From NCBI GenBank assembly GCA_016839385.1, contig JAEOUK010000616.1, positions 1-7,999 of the forward strand: a stretch of DNA of 7,999 bases. The letters run 5' to 3'. How positions within the stretch are numbered: the stretch's first letter is position 1; the number at the start of each line of letters is the position of its first letter. Made by a program: the position numbers and the translations under genes. This document shows positions 1 through 5,964 of this stretch, piece after piece. Source of the DNA: Promethearchaeota archaeon. Lineage in GTDB: Archaea; Asgardarchaeota; Lokiarchaeia; Sigynarchaeales; MK-D1. Below the pieces are notes generated by a model. The model was not told the origin of the DNA. It ran no database searches and saw nothing but the letters and a program-made list of their open reading frames with translations.

Positions 1-12
1 AAGAATAATGTA

Positions 13-162
13 TTATATGAAATAGATCTGATAGATCTTTAATTCCGACGAATTGCGACATAAATTCGTTGGGTTCGACAATATGGTAATATTCACGATT
101 TTCCGAGGAAAATCAAAACAATACTCCGCAACCAACAATCCGTGAAGAAATTCATCGGTCAT
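13..162 (-). CDS. Doubtful small ORF, 49 aa, unknown function
   Basis: An uninterrupted ATG-to-TAA frame of 49 codons starting MTDEFLHGLLVAEY. A GGTGG lies 9 nt upstream of the ATG (complement of 172-176), which could act as a ribosome-binding site. The A/T element at 181-192 is nearly symmetrical and could also serve as a TATA box in this direction, which would put the transcript start at or next to the ATG. The two signals are not fully compatible: a leaderless transcript would lack the GGTGG. The peptide has no transmembrane run, no metal motif and no family I recognise, and it ends in a tyrosine/isoleucine-rich tail. It is divergent from the Lrp gene. Chance ORFs of this length are common in AT-rich spacers, so I hold it as a candidate only. 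Confidence 0.2.
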   Translation of the reverse strand: MTDEFLHGLLVAEYCFDFPRKIVNITILSNPTNLCRNSSELKIYQIYFI

Positions 163-180
163 GTAATATTTCCACCAAAA

Positions 181-192
181 TTTAAATATAAA
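181..192 (+). promoter_or_regulatory. TATA box of the Lrp/AsnC gene
   Basis: TTTAAATATAAA, preceded by an A-rich BRE-like stretch (CCAAAA), is the best archaeal TATA element upstream of the regulator. Archaeal transcription normally starts about 25 nt downstream, which predicts a start near 210-218 and a leader of roughly 60 nt before the ATG at 275. The element is nearly symmetrical and might also fire leftwards. Confidence 0.5.
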
Positions 193-198
193 AAAAAT

Positions 199-237
199 TG
201 ATCAACTGATCACGGCTCGGATCCTTTCATTGGATCC
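199..237. promoter_or_regulatory. Cluster of GATC-core palindromes over the predicted start site (candidate operator)
   Basis: Two copies of TGATCA (199-204 and 207-212, 2 nt apart) are followed by two copies of GGATCC (219-224 and 232-237, 7 nt apart). All four are six-base palindromes with a GATC core. They lie between the TATA box and the start codon of a Lrp-family gene. Lrp/AsnC proteins often regulate their own promoters by binding repeated dyads there, so an autoregulatory operator is a reasonable inference. No binding evidence exists in the sequence itself. Confidence 0.3.
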
Positions 238-274
238 AGCCACCTTACAAACAAAAGGGTGTGTGCGTGCAAGA

Positions 275-838
275 ATGGATGCTATAGATATAAAATTGCT
301 ATCAGCAATGGAAAAAGATTCACGAGTTTCTCTGAAATATTTAGCTAAAGAGCTAGATATTAAAACTTCTACAATATATCACAGGTTACACAAATTAAAA
401 GAGTCCAATATCCTGGAAAGTTTTACGATTGTTGTAAATCCAGAAGAGATTGGATTACAGTTACATTGTCAATTGACTTTGCGATTGAAAAAATTACCAA
501 TAGGAAAACTCGATAGCATGTTCTTGGAATCCTTCGCAAAATATTTGGCAGAGGAATATAATGAAATCTTGTTTGCAAGCGTAGGATCTGATGAACAGAT
601 TCACCTAATTGCAAGTTTTCGAGATCAAGGTCATTTTGATATGTTTTCAGAATCACTCAATGAAAATGGGTATATCGACAAAATCGACCATATTGTATTC
701 TCTAAAATCTTGAAAGGTAAGAAGATATTTTCATTTATCGCAAACCAACATTCATTGGAAGAGGGTGAACGGTTTGACGATGGTACGGATGAATTTGAGG
801 ATATAGATGAGTCAGAAGTAATTACTGTAGAATTTTAA
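275..838 (+). CDS. Lrp/AsnC-family transcriptional regulator with acidic C-terminal tail
   Basis: A DNA-binding regulator of the feast/famine (Lrp/AsnC) family, 187 aa. Residues 1-48 hold the typical opening (MDAIDIKLLSAMEKDSRVS) and winged helix-turn-helix, with YLAKELDIKTSTIYHRLHKL as helices 2 and 3. Residues about 62-150 fit the alpha/beta RAM effector-binding domain: a GSDEQIHLIASFRD strand-turn corresponds to the family's Gly-x-Asp region, and IDKIDHIVFSKILK to the last strand. Family members are usually about 150 aa. Here a strongly acidic tail follows (about 160-187, EEGERFDDGTDEFEDIDESE). I chose the ATG at 275 because the protein then begins exactly where family members begin. The frame is open further up to a TTG at 230 (202 aa), with a GTG at 263 between. 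It stands alone on its strand. The ligand and target genes cannot be told; it could be a local or a global regulator. Confidence 0.9.
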   Translation: MDAIDIKLLSAMEKDSRVSLKYLAKELDIKTSTIYHRLHKLKESNILESFTIVVNPEEIGLQLHCQLTLRLKKLPIGKLDSMFLESFAKYLAEEYNEILFASVGSDEQIHLIASFRDQGHFDMFSESLNENGYIDKIDHIVFSKILKGKKIFSFIANQHSLEEGERFDDGTDEFEDIDESEVITVEF

Positions 839-853
839 TAGCTCCAAATTACA

Positions 854-870
854 TTTTTTTAATATTCTTA
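854..870 (+). terminator. T-tract terminator of the Lrp gene
   Basis: Seven consecutive T (854-860), followed by more T-rich sequence, start 15 nt after the stop codon. No strong hairpin precedes them. This is the usual form of an archaeal intrinsic terminator. Confidence 0.5.
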
Positions 871-993
871 TTTCTTATTGAAAAAATACTTCCCGTCAAA
901 GAGTGATCTATTTTAGTTAAAATACTTGGAGGTACAGCAGAAAGTTTTTTGTTTTTTTTAATGATTTCCACTTTTTGAACTTGATAAGCTTTT

Positions 994-1005
994 AAAAATA
1001 AAAAA
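994..1005 (-). terminator. T-tract terminator of the membrane/zinc-ribbon gene
   Basis: The plus strand reads AAAAATAAAAAA, so the minus transcript is U-rich starting 7 nt after its TAA stop (1013-1015). A second T/A-rich run lies at 945-960. The stretch 839-1012 between the two convergent genes is otherwise without a convincing gene. Confidence 0.5.
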
Positions 1006-1012
1006 GATTTTT

Positions 1013-1873
1013 TTAAAATTGTTTGATTTCCCAACCACATTTAGGGCAAAATCCCGCATCTGGAATAAGAAGTGATCCGCATTTCATGCAATATTTTATT
1101 TCTTTTGAATTTTCTTGCGGTGTGGATTGAGGAGTTATCGGGTGAATTGGGGAGATCCCTCCATACATGCTAGTATCATCTCCAATTCTTGGTTCAGGAT
1201 ACGAATAACTTGAAATTGAGAGTCGAAAACTATTACCTACTTTGATATATCCGATTAAATCAAAAATAAGTCCGGTTAATTGAATAAATCCTATGATTAA
1301 GATCAAAACCAATAAAGCGTCATAATCAGAGATAAAAATAGATCCCAGAATATCCAAGATAAGAGGTAAAATTTGTATGATAGCTCCTACAATCAATAAT
1401 CTTGTTCCAGCAATTAAATTATGTCTGATTCCATATCCCATTGATTCTCCGAATTTTCCTAATTTTACCCAAGCGATAATTAAAAAGATAAGTGAACAAA
1501 GTATCATTGCATCGTACACTAATAACGTTATATACCATGCTGTGCCCCAAATGAAGAAAAATCCGATCCAATACAATCCAAGTGCGGCAATAGCGATAAT
1601 TTCTCCAACCAGAATCATTTGATAATAAGAATTAAAGTCCGTATTGTTAAGATGAAGTTTTAAATTACCATTATTCACCAATACTGATATCCATAATATC
1701 AATAATGATAGATCTTTAAGCATTTCACTAAATAGACCATTAAAGATGTCAAATCCGAGTAAACTTATCACGAACACAAAAACGGTAAATGATAGTGGAA
1801 TGATTCCTAAGGCAATCAAGATTCCTCCAAAATTCCGTTTTAACCTTAAAGTTTGTTGCATATTGTTTTCCAT
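1013..1873 (-). CDS. Six-helix integral membrane protein with C-terminal zinc ribbon
   Basis: A 286-aa hydrophobic protein of unknown function. Likely membrane segments are at about 14-40, 51-67, 86-110, 112-136, 154-180 and 186-210. A Pro/Ser/Thr-rich linker (about 221-257) follows, and then a short zinc ribbon with C262-x2-C265-x10-C276-x2-C279 (core YCMKCGSLL...FCPKCGWEI), which should sit on the cytoplasmic side. This arrangement of several helices followed by a single zinc-ribbon module is common in uncharacterised archaeal membrane proteins. The ribbon probably serves protein interaction, since no catalytic motif is visible. The ATG at 1873 is supported by GTGAGGG 7 nt upstream; a second ATG four codons in lacks such a site. 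It has its own TATA box and is probably monocistronic. The family assignment is open, though the coding call is firm. Confidence 0.85.
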   Translation of the reverse strand: MENNMQQTLRLKRNFGGILIALGIIPLSFTVFVFVISLLGFDIFNGLFSEMLKDLSLLILWISVLVNNGNLKLHLNNTDFNSYYQMILVGEIIAIAALGLYWIGFFFIWGTAWYITLLVYDAMILCSLIFLIIAWVKLGKFGESMGYGIRHNLIAGTRLLIVGAIIQILPLILDILGSIFISDYDALLVLILIIGFIQLTGLIFDLIGYIKVGNSFRLSISSYSYPEPRIGDDTSMYGGISPIHPITPQSTPQENSKEIKYCMKCGSLLIPDAGFCPKCGWEIKQF

Positions 1874-1880
1874 TTCAAAT

Positions 1881-1887
1881 CCCTCAC
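1881..1887 (-). promoter_or_regulatory. Ribosome-binding site deciding the start of the membrane protein
   Basis: The minus strand reads GTGAGGG with 7 nt to the ATG at 1873-1871. This is a good purine-rich Shine-Dalgarno match and selects the first of two nearby in-frame ATGs. Confidence 0.55.
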
Positions 1888-1913
1888 AATAGATGGAAAA
1901 ATTTTGATATGAT

Positions 1914-1924
1914 ATTATATAAAG
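1914..1924 (-). promoter_or_regulatory. TATA box of the membrane/zinc-ribbon gene
   Basis: The minus strand reads CTTTATATAAT. A start about 25 nt downstream would be near 1893, giving a short leader of about 20 nt that still contains the GTGAGGG ribosome-binding site. The spacing agrees well with the chosen start. Confidence 0.55.
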
Positions 1925-2041
1925 CTATCTGAGATTGCTTTTTCATTCAGAAATAATTTGCAGCTTAATATTTTCCGATCTCTATTCAACATTTACAATT
2001 ATTGTGAGTTTAATTATTTTCAAATTCGAATATATATGGAG

Positions 2042-2050
2042 AAAAAATAA
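2042..2050 (-). terminator. T-tract terminator of the SAP/SWIM gene
   Basis: The minus strand reads TTATTTTTTC, 13 nt after the TGA stop (2064-2066), preceded by the T-rich TTTTGTC. The 190-nt spacer 1874-2063 otherwise holds only the promoter of the membrane protein. Confidence 0.45.
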
Positions 2051-2063
2051 AGACAAAACTTTA

Positions 2064-3056
2064 TCATTCAATTAATCCAACTCGTAATGCTTCTTGGATA
2101 TCTTCGTCTGTTTCGGGATAAGAATCTTGTCCAAATTTTTCAGCAGCACGTTTGAATGCAGATCTTAAACGCTCTATTTGCTTTTTATTTGTGATAATTT
2201 TTTCTATCACTTTATATTTATCTGTTACAATATCCCGAACTCTTCCATATTTTCGTAACGATTCCATTTCCTTATCTACGACTTTAGTGATAACCCATTC
2301 TTCGACTGTTATTGGTGTATACTTCACAGATTTTGTTTTTGCGCCTTTTTTTCCAGCTTTCTCAATTACTTTTTCTTCTGCTTCCTTTTTTAGTTTTTTA
2401 TTTAATTCGTCAATATTGACAGTGCTGGTTCCAGCATATTCCCCCGACCATTTTGCCGTGATTGTTTTATCACCGATAAATAGCCAATACTCATCCATGT
2501 CGATATCTGCATCATCCGTATTGGAGACGTTTGCAATAATCTCGAATTTATAATTTAATACATTATGTAACCATGATTCTTCTATGGGAAATGGGAATTG
2601 GTTCAAGTCAATTTTTCCCTTAAGATATAAGAGAATGACAAGTGAAACTAAATGCACACAAATACCTCCTTTTTCTCCCAACTTGCAGTTGCATTCATGG
2701 AGTACTTGTTCATCTTCCAAAGAAACCGTACAACGGTCTTCTTCACCACCTTGCCAAGTTATATCAATGTGATAAAGATCTTGATCCTCATCCAAAGTCA
2801 ATTGTACATTTTTCCATCGCGTTAGCACATTAATAGATCGCTCAATATAATCCCGTAATTTAATGGGCATCCATTTATTATATGCTTCTGTTTGCTCCTC
2901 TTTCGAAAATAGATTTATAAAAGTTTCAATCAAATCCGGTTTTCGGTATTTAGAAAGCCCTTTGACTTCCTTATACTCAGAAATAATTTCTTTCAAATCT
3001 TTTACGGTTAATGTTTGAAAAAATACCTCAAAATCATTATCGTCCACTTGATTCAC
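2064..3056 (-). CDS. SAP-like plus SWIM zinc-finger protein
   Basis: A 330-aa soluble protein. Residues about 12-50 resemble a SAP-type helix-extension-helix (LTVKDLKEIISEYKEVKGLS, then KPDLIETFINLF), a fold that binds DNA. Residues about 95-145 form a SWIM domain: a strand-rich stretch (HIDITWQGGEEDRCTVSLED) leads into C122-x-C124-x8-C133-x-H135 (CNCKLGEKGGICVHL) and then a helix. SWIM fingers (CxCxnCxH) bind zinc and occur in DNA- or protein-binding factors, recombination accessories and transposases. The half after 160 has no fold I recognise: a beta-rich part up to about 215, a lysine-rich helix (218-243), then a charged helical end. The start is GTG, with an in-frame TAG directly upstream (3057-3059), so no longer form is possible; the TATA spacing fits a leaderless message. 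It is divergent from the redox operon. A nucleic-acid-binding role is likely and the process is unknown. Confidence 0.87.
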   Translation of the reverse strand: MNQVDDNDFEVFFQTLTVKDLKEIISEYKEVKGLSKYRKPDLIETFINLFSKEEQTEAYNKWMPIKLRDYIERSINVLTRWKNVQLTLDEDQDLYHIDITWQGGEEDRCTVSLEDEQVLHECNCKLGEKGGICVHLVSLVILLYLKGKIDLNQFPFPIEESWLHNVLNYKFEIIANVSNTDDADIDMDEYWLFIGDKTITAKWSGEYAGTSTVNIDELNKKLKKEAEEKVIEKAGKKGAKTKSVKYTPITVEEWVITKVVDKEMESLRKYGRVRDIVTDKYKVIEKIITNKKQIERLRSAFKRAAEKFGQDSYPETDEDIQEALRVGLIE

Positions 3057-3080
3057 CTATGAAAGGATGAAATGACTTGT

Positions 3081-3090
3081 GAAATATATA
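3081..3090 (-). promoter_or_regulatory. TATA box of the SAP/SWIM gene (leaderless start)
   Basis: The minus strand reads TATATATTTC. Its centre is about 27-30 nt from the GTG at 3056, so the predicted transcript begins at or within a few nucleotides of the start codon. No separate Shine-Dalgarno is present, in keeping with a leaderless mRNA. Confidence 0.5.
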
Positions 3091-3109
3091 GTCGACGAAA
3101 GTCGATTAT
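3088..3109. repeat. Perfect TCGAC-GAAA-GTCGA dyad in the divergent promoter region
   Basis: TCGAC (3092-3096) and GTCGA (3101-3105) flank GAAA. The symmetry extends outward to 3088 and 3109 with one G-T pair, for 9 pairs in total. It abuts and partly overlaps the TATA box of the SWIM gene and lies upstream of the redox operon. It may be an operator acting on one or both promoters. If transcribed on the plus strand, it would form a hairpin with a GNRA-type tetraloop. Confidence 0.4.
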
Positions 3110-3130
3110 TATTACAGTTATATTAACAAA

Positions 3131-3143
3131 TTTTAATTTAAAA
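3131..3143 (+). promoter_or_regulatory. Probable TATA box of the redox operon
   Basis: TTTTAATTTAAAA follows ACAAA. A start about 25 nt downstream would be near 3163-3168, leaving a leader of about 40 nt that contains AGGA at 3194-3197 ahead of the ATG at 3208. The surrounding sequence is A/T-rich, so the exact element is uncertain. Confidence 0.35.
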
Positions 3144-3207
3144 GCAAAAGAACCAAATGTAGAACTATTGTATTAATTTCCATTACAATAATTAGGATTA
3201 ATTTAGA

Positions 3208-4674
3208 ATGTATGATATTTGCGTGATTGGTGGAGGAGTAACAGGTACAGCAATTGCAAGATGGTTATCAAAATACAAATTGAAAATCATTCTTGTTGAG
3301 AAACATGAAGATGTGGCTTCGGAAACCACCAAAGGAAATTCTGCAATTATCCATGCGGGGTATGCAGCTCCTGAGGGATCATTGCGCTGTAAAATGAATG
3401 TAAGGGGTAATCCTATGTTTGATCAAGCGCAAAAAGAATTAAATTTTGCGTTTAAACGAGTAGGGTCTTTTGTAGTAGGATTTACAGAGGAAGATATGAA
3501 GGTATTGGAGAAAGAAAAATCCCAAGCAGATAAAAGAAAGATACCGGGAGAAATAATCACGGATATTAAGCGTATTAAAACTATGGAACCTAATATTGCA
3601 GATAATGTAAAAGCAGTTTTCTATGCACCTACTGCAGCAGTTGTATGGCCTTTTGGACTGACTGTTGCATTAGCAGAGAATGCGTACAAAAATGGAGTAG
3701 AAATCTTGTTATCTAGTCCAGTGACACAAATCCAAAAAAATGAGCAGGGATTTAGTATCCGCGTTGGTCAAAAAACCATCTCTTCTAAGGTGATCGTTAA
3801 TGCTGCTGGATTATTTGCAGACGAAATCGCAAAAATGGTTGGTGCTGATGATTTTACTATAACTCCTCGAAAGGGAGAATATATTTTAATGGATCGAAAT
3901 TCAATACCGATAAATCAGATATTATTCCCCATTCCCACAGCTTTTAGCAAAGGAATCCTAGTATGCCCTACGATAGAAGGACACACATTCATTGGACCTA
4001 ATAGTAACTTGCAAGAGAATAAGGAAGATGTTTCCACTTCATCCGCAGGTTTAAACGAAATAATTGTTGGAGGAAGAAAACTGCTTCCTAGCATTCCTAT
4101 ACGCCTTGCAATTACAAATTTCGCAGGTTTGCGTGCTATTTCCAACCGAGATGGAGATTTTATTATAGAACAGAGTAAAGTGCCGAATTTCATTAATGTT
4201 GCAGGAATCTGCTCACCAGGGCTCTCATCATGCTTGGCAATTGCGGAATATGTGGTCGAACTTGTAAGAAAGCATACATCGTTGACTTTGGAAGAAAAAT
4301 CCAACTGGAATCCTAATAGATTACCTCAGAAACGCTTAGAGGAAATGAATGAGGATGAATTATCTGCAGCTATACAAGAACGACCGCAATGGGGAAGAGT
4401 TATATGCAGATGTGAGACTGTAACTGAAGCTGAGATTGTAGATGCGATCAATAGACCAATCCCCTGTACTTCAATGGATATGATTAAAAAACGTCTCCGT
4501 CCCGGAATGGGAAGATGTCAAGGGGGATTTTGTACACCTAAAATTTTGAAAATACTATCTAGAGAACTAGAAAAACCTGTGACCACAATTACCAAAAATG
4601 ATCCTGGTTCCGAAATGGTACTTGAGAGAACTAAACAATTAGAAATTCAACCATGGAAGGGGGAAAAACCATGA
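3208..4674 (+). CDS. glpA: GlpA-like FAD-dependent dehydrogenase with C-terminal BFD-type [2Fe-2S] domain
   Basis: A flavoprotein of 488 aa, probably oxidising sn-glycerol 3-phosphate to dihydroxyacetone phosphate. The N-terminal DAO-type FAD domain begins with the dinucleotide fold VIGGGVTGTA (G8, G10, G13) and an acidic ribose-binding E31. It has the GNSAIIHAGY motif (H49), a VNAAGLFAD segment (about 197-205), FAGLRAISNRDGDF (R309) and the closing GICSPGLSSCLAIAEYV. Residues 400-442 carry a BFD-like cluster site, C400-x-C402-x34-C437-x4-C442 (CRCET ... GRCQGGFC). DAO plus BFD is the architecture of GlpA, the anaerobic glycerol-3-phosphate dehydrogenase subunit, and of relatives acting on other substrates; substrate identity is inferred. 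It is the first gene of a tight operon, its TGA overlapping the next ATG. Membrane contact would have to come from partners, since no helix is present. The gene symbol is given by architecture, not proof. Confidence 0.88.
   Translation: MYDICVIGGGVTGTAIARWLSKYKLKIILVEKHEDVASETTKGNSAIIHAGYAAPEGSLRCKMNVRGNPMFDQAQKELNFAFKRVGSFVVGFTEEDMKVLEKEKSQADKRKIPGEIITDIKRIKTMEPNIADNVKAVFYAPTAAVVWPFGLTVALAENAYKNGVEILLSSPVTQIQKNEQGFSIRVGQKTISSKVIVNAAGLFADEIAKMVGADDFTITPRKGEYILMDRNSIPINQILFPIPTAFSKGILVCPTIEGHTFIGPNSNLQENKEDVSTSSAGLNEIIVGGRKLLPSIPIRLAITNFAGLRAISNRDGDFIIEQSKVPNFINVAGICSPGLSSCLAIAEYVVELVRKHTSLTLEEKSNWNPNRLPQKRLEEMNEDELSAAIQERPQWGRVICRCETVTEAEIVDAINRPIPCTSMDMIKKRLRPGMGRCQGGFCTPKILKILSRELEKPVTTITKNDPGSEMVLERTKQLEIQPWKGEKP
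4659..4663 (+). promoter_or_regulatory. Ribosome-binding site deciding the start of the second operon gene
   Basis: GGGGG ends 7 nt before the ATG at 4671, while the upstream in-frame ATG at 4653 has no such site in front. This favours 4671, which also produces the common ATGA stop/start overlap with the preceding gene. Confidence 0.55.
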
Positions 4675-5963
4675 GTAAACTCATTGAAACAGATGTTGCC
4701 GTAATTGGTGGAGGTCCAGCGGGTCTTGCAGCTGCCTTAATTGCACATGAAAAAGGCGTTAAAGTAACTATTATAGAACGTGATTTTGAATTAGGAGGAA
4801 TCCTCCAACAGTGTATTCATAATGGTTTTGGGTTAACATATTTCAAAGAAGAACTCACCGGTCCAGAATATGCACAAAAATTCATTAACAAAGTAAGAGC
4901 ATCTGGTATTGAGGTATTTTTGGATTCCATGGTTATTGATCTTAGCTCTGATAAAACTATCACCGCAATGAACCAAGAATATGGATTAATCAAAGTAAAA
5001 GCGAAATCTGTAGTTCTTGCTATGGGGTGCCGAGAACGAACTCGAGGGGCTATAAATGTACCCGGAGCCCGACCTGCTGGAATTTACTCTGCAGGCACCG
5101 CACAAAGATTAGTAAATATGGAAGGATATATGCCTGGAAAGCGTGTAGTAATACTCGGTTCCGGTGATATTGGACTAATTATGGCACGAAGAATGACTCT
5201 AGAAGGAACTAAAGTATTATGTGTAGCAGAAGTACTTCCATATTGTTCAGGATTGGTGAGAAATTTTGTTCAATGCCTACAAGATTATGATATTCCGTTG
5301 TATCTATCCCATACAATTACAGATATTCGAGGAAATAAACGAGTGAAAGAAGTTGTTATATCAGAAGTGGATGAGAAATGGATGCCAAAACCAGGAACTG
5401 AGAAAGTTTTCGAATGTGATACAGTGCTTTTTTCTGTGGGTCTGATCCCAGAAAATGAAATCTCATTGAAAGCAGGAATTGAATTAGATCGGACGAATGG
5501 TCCTATGGTAAATGAGTACTTAGAAACTACAGTGCCAGGTATTTTTGCATGCGGTAACGTACTTCAAGTGCATGACTTAGTGGATTGGGTGACTCAAGAA
5601 GCTGAGCGTGCAGGGGAAAATGCCACTGCATATGTTAATAATGAAGATCGGGGCGGAAAGTTACTCAAACCTATCCGTACCGTTCCGGGAGAAAACGTGG
5701 GTTACATTGTTCCACAAAGAATAGATCATCTGAAAGAAGAAAAAATCATACAATTCTCATTCCGACCGAAAGCACCGGATAAAGATTGTATTGTCGAGTT
5801 TGTTTCAAAAGGAAAGGTATTCGATAAGCGAAAATCAAAACATATCATCCCAAGTGAGATGCTGAATTATAAGATTAAAATTAATCCTGAAATGGTTGAA
5901 ACAGATATTACTATTCATATTAAAAAAGTACCACCTAAAGTGAAAACAGAGGAGAGTGCATAA
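4671..5963 (+). CDS. FAD/NAD(P)-dependent pyridine-nucleotide oxidoreductase, partner of the GlpA-like protein
   Basis: A 430-aa two-dinucleotide-fold flavoprotein. The FAD site is VIGGGPAGLAAA (G13, G15, G18) with E36 after it. The NAD(P) site is VVILGSGDIGLIMAR (G163, G165, G168). The second FAD contact is GIFACGNVLQVHDLVDWV (from 290), the family's ending motif. ATG and FSVG motifs occur at the expected places (AMGCRER at 117-123; LFSVGLIPEN from 253). The redox CxxC or CxxxxC pair of thioredoxin reductase or dihydrolipoamide dehydrogenase is missing; GGILQQC has a single cysteine (C48). Electrons therefore probably pass through Fe-S or flavin partners. In bacterial and some archaeal operons this protein sits between a GlpA-type dehydrogenase and a DUF1667 protein, as here, and is often annotated as NADH oxidase or sarcosine-oxidase alpha-like. 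The start at 4671 overlaps the upstream TGA. The C-terminal 100 residues are a separate, lysine-rich beta region. Confidence 0.9.
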   Translation: MSKLIETDVAVIGGGPAGLAAALIAHEKGVKVTIIERDFELGGILQQCIHNGFGLTYFKEELTGPEYAQKFINKVRASGIEVFLDSMVIDLSSDKTITAMNQEYGLIKVKAKSVVLAMGCRERTRGAINVPGARPAGIYSAGTAQRLVNMEGYMPGKRVVILGSGDIGLIMARRMTLEGTKVLCVAEVLPYCSGLVRNFVQCLQDYDIPLYLSHTITDIRGNKRVKEVVISEVDEKWMPKPGTEKVFECDTVLFSVGLIPENEISLKAGIELDRTNGPMVNEYLETTVPGIFACGNVLQVHDLVDWVTQEAERAGENATAYVNNEDRGGKLLKPIRTVPGENVGYIVPQRIDHLKEEKIIQFSFRPKAPDKDCIVEFVSKGKVFDKRKSKHIIPSEMLNYKIKINPEMVETDITIHIKKVPPKVKTEESA

Positions 5964-5964
5964 A

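Noticed and set aside
1..42. Plus-strand frame reading KNNVLYEIDLIDL and then TAA, a possible tail of an upstream gene
   Set aside because: Thirteen codons are too few to support a gene, and the sequence to the left is not available.
423..656. A 77-codon minus-strand frame inside the Lrp gene
   Set aside because: It lies fully within the well-supported regulator gene and shows no protein pattern.
849..1040. A 63-codon minus-strand frame after the membrane/zinc-ribbon gene
   Set aside because: It overlaps the end of the real gene by 28 nt in another frame, has a Lys/Ile/Ser-rich composition typical of A/T-rich spacer, contains the terminator tracts of both convergent genes, and has no ribosome-binding site.
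2152..2833. Several plus-strand frames (133, 62 and 63 codons) opposite the SAP/SWIM gene
   Set aside because: They are antisense to a protein with a clear zinc-finger motif. Their hydrophobic Phe/Ser content is what reverse reading of Lys/Glu-rich codons gives.
3915..4304. A 129-codon minus-strand frame inside the GlpA-like gene
   Set aside because: It is antisense to conserved DAO-family motifs and has no start signals or recognisable motif of its own.
4653..4670. Six extra N-terminal codons for the second operon gene (ATG at 4653)
   Set aside because: The G-rich ribosome-binding site falls inside this extension and is correctly spaced for the ATG at 4671, where the typical family N-terminus begins.
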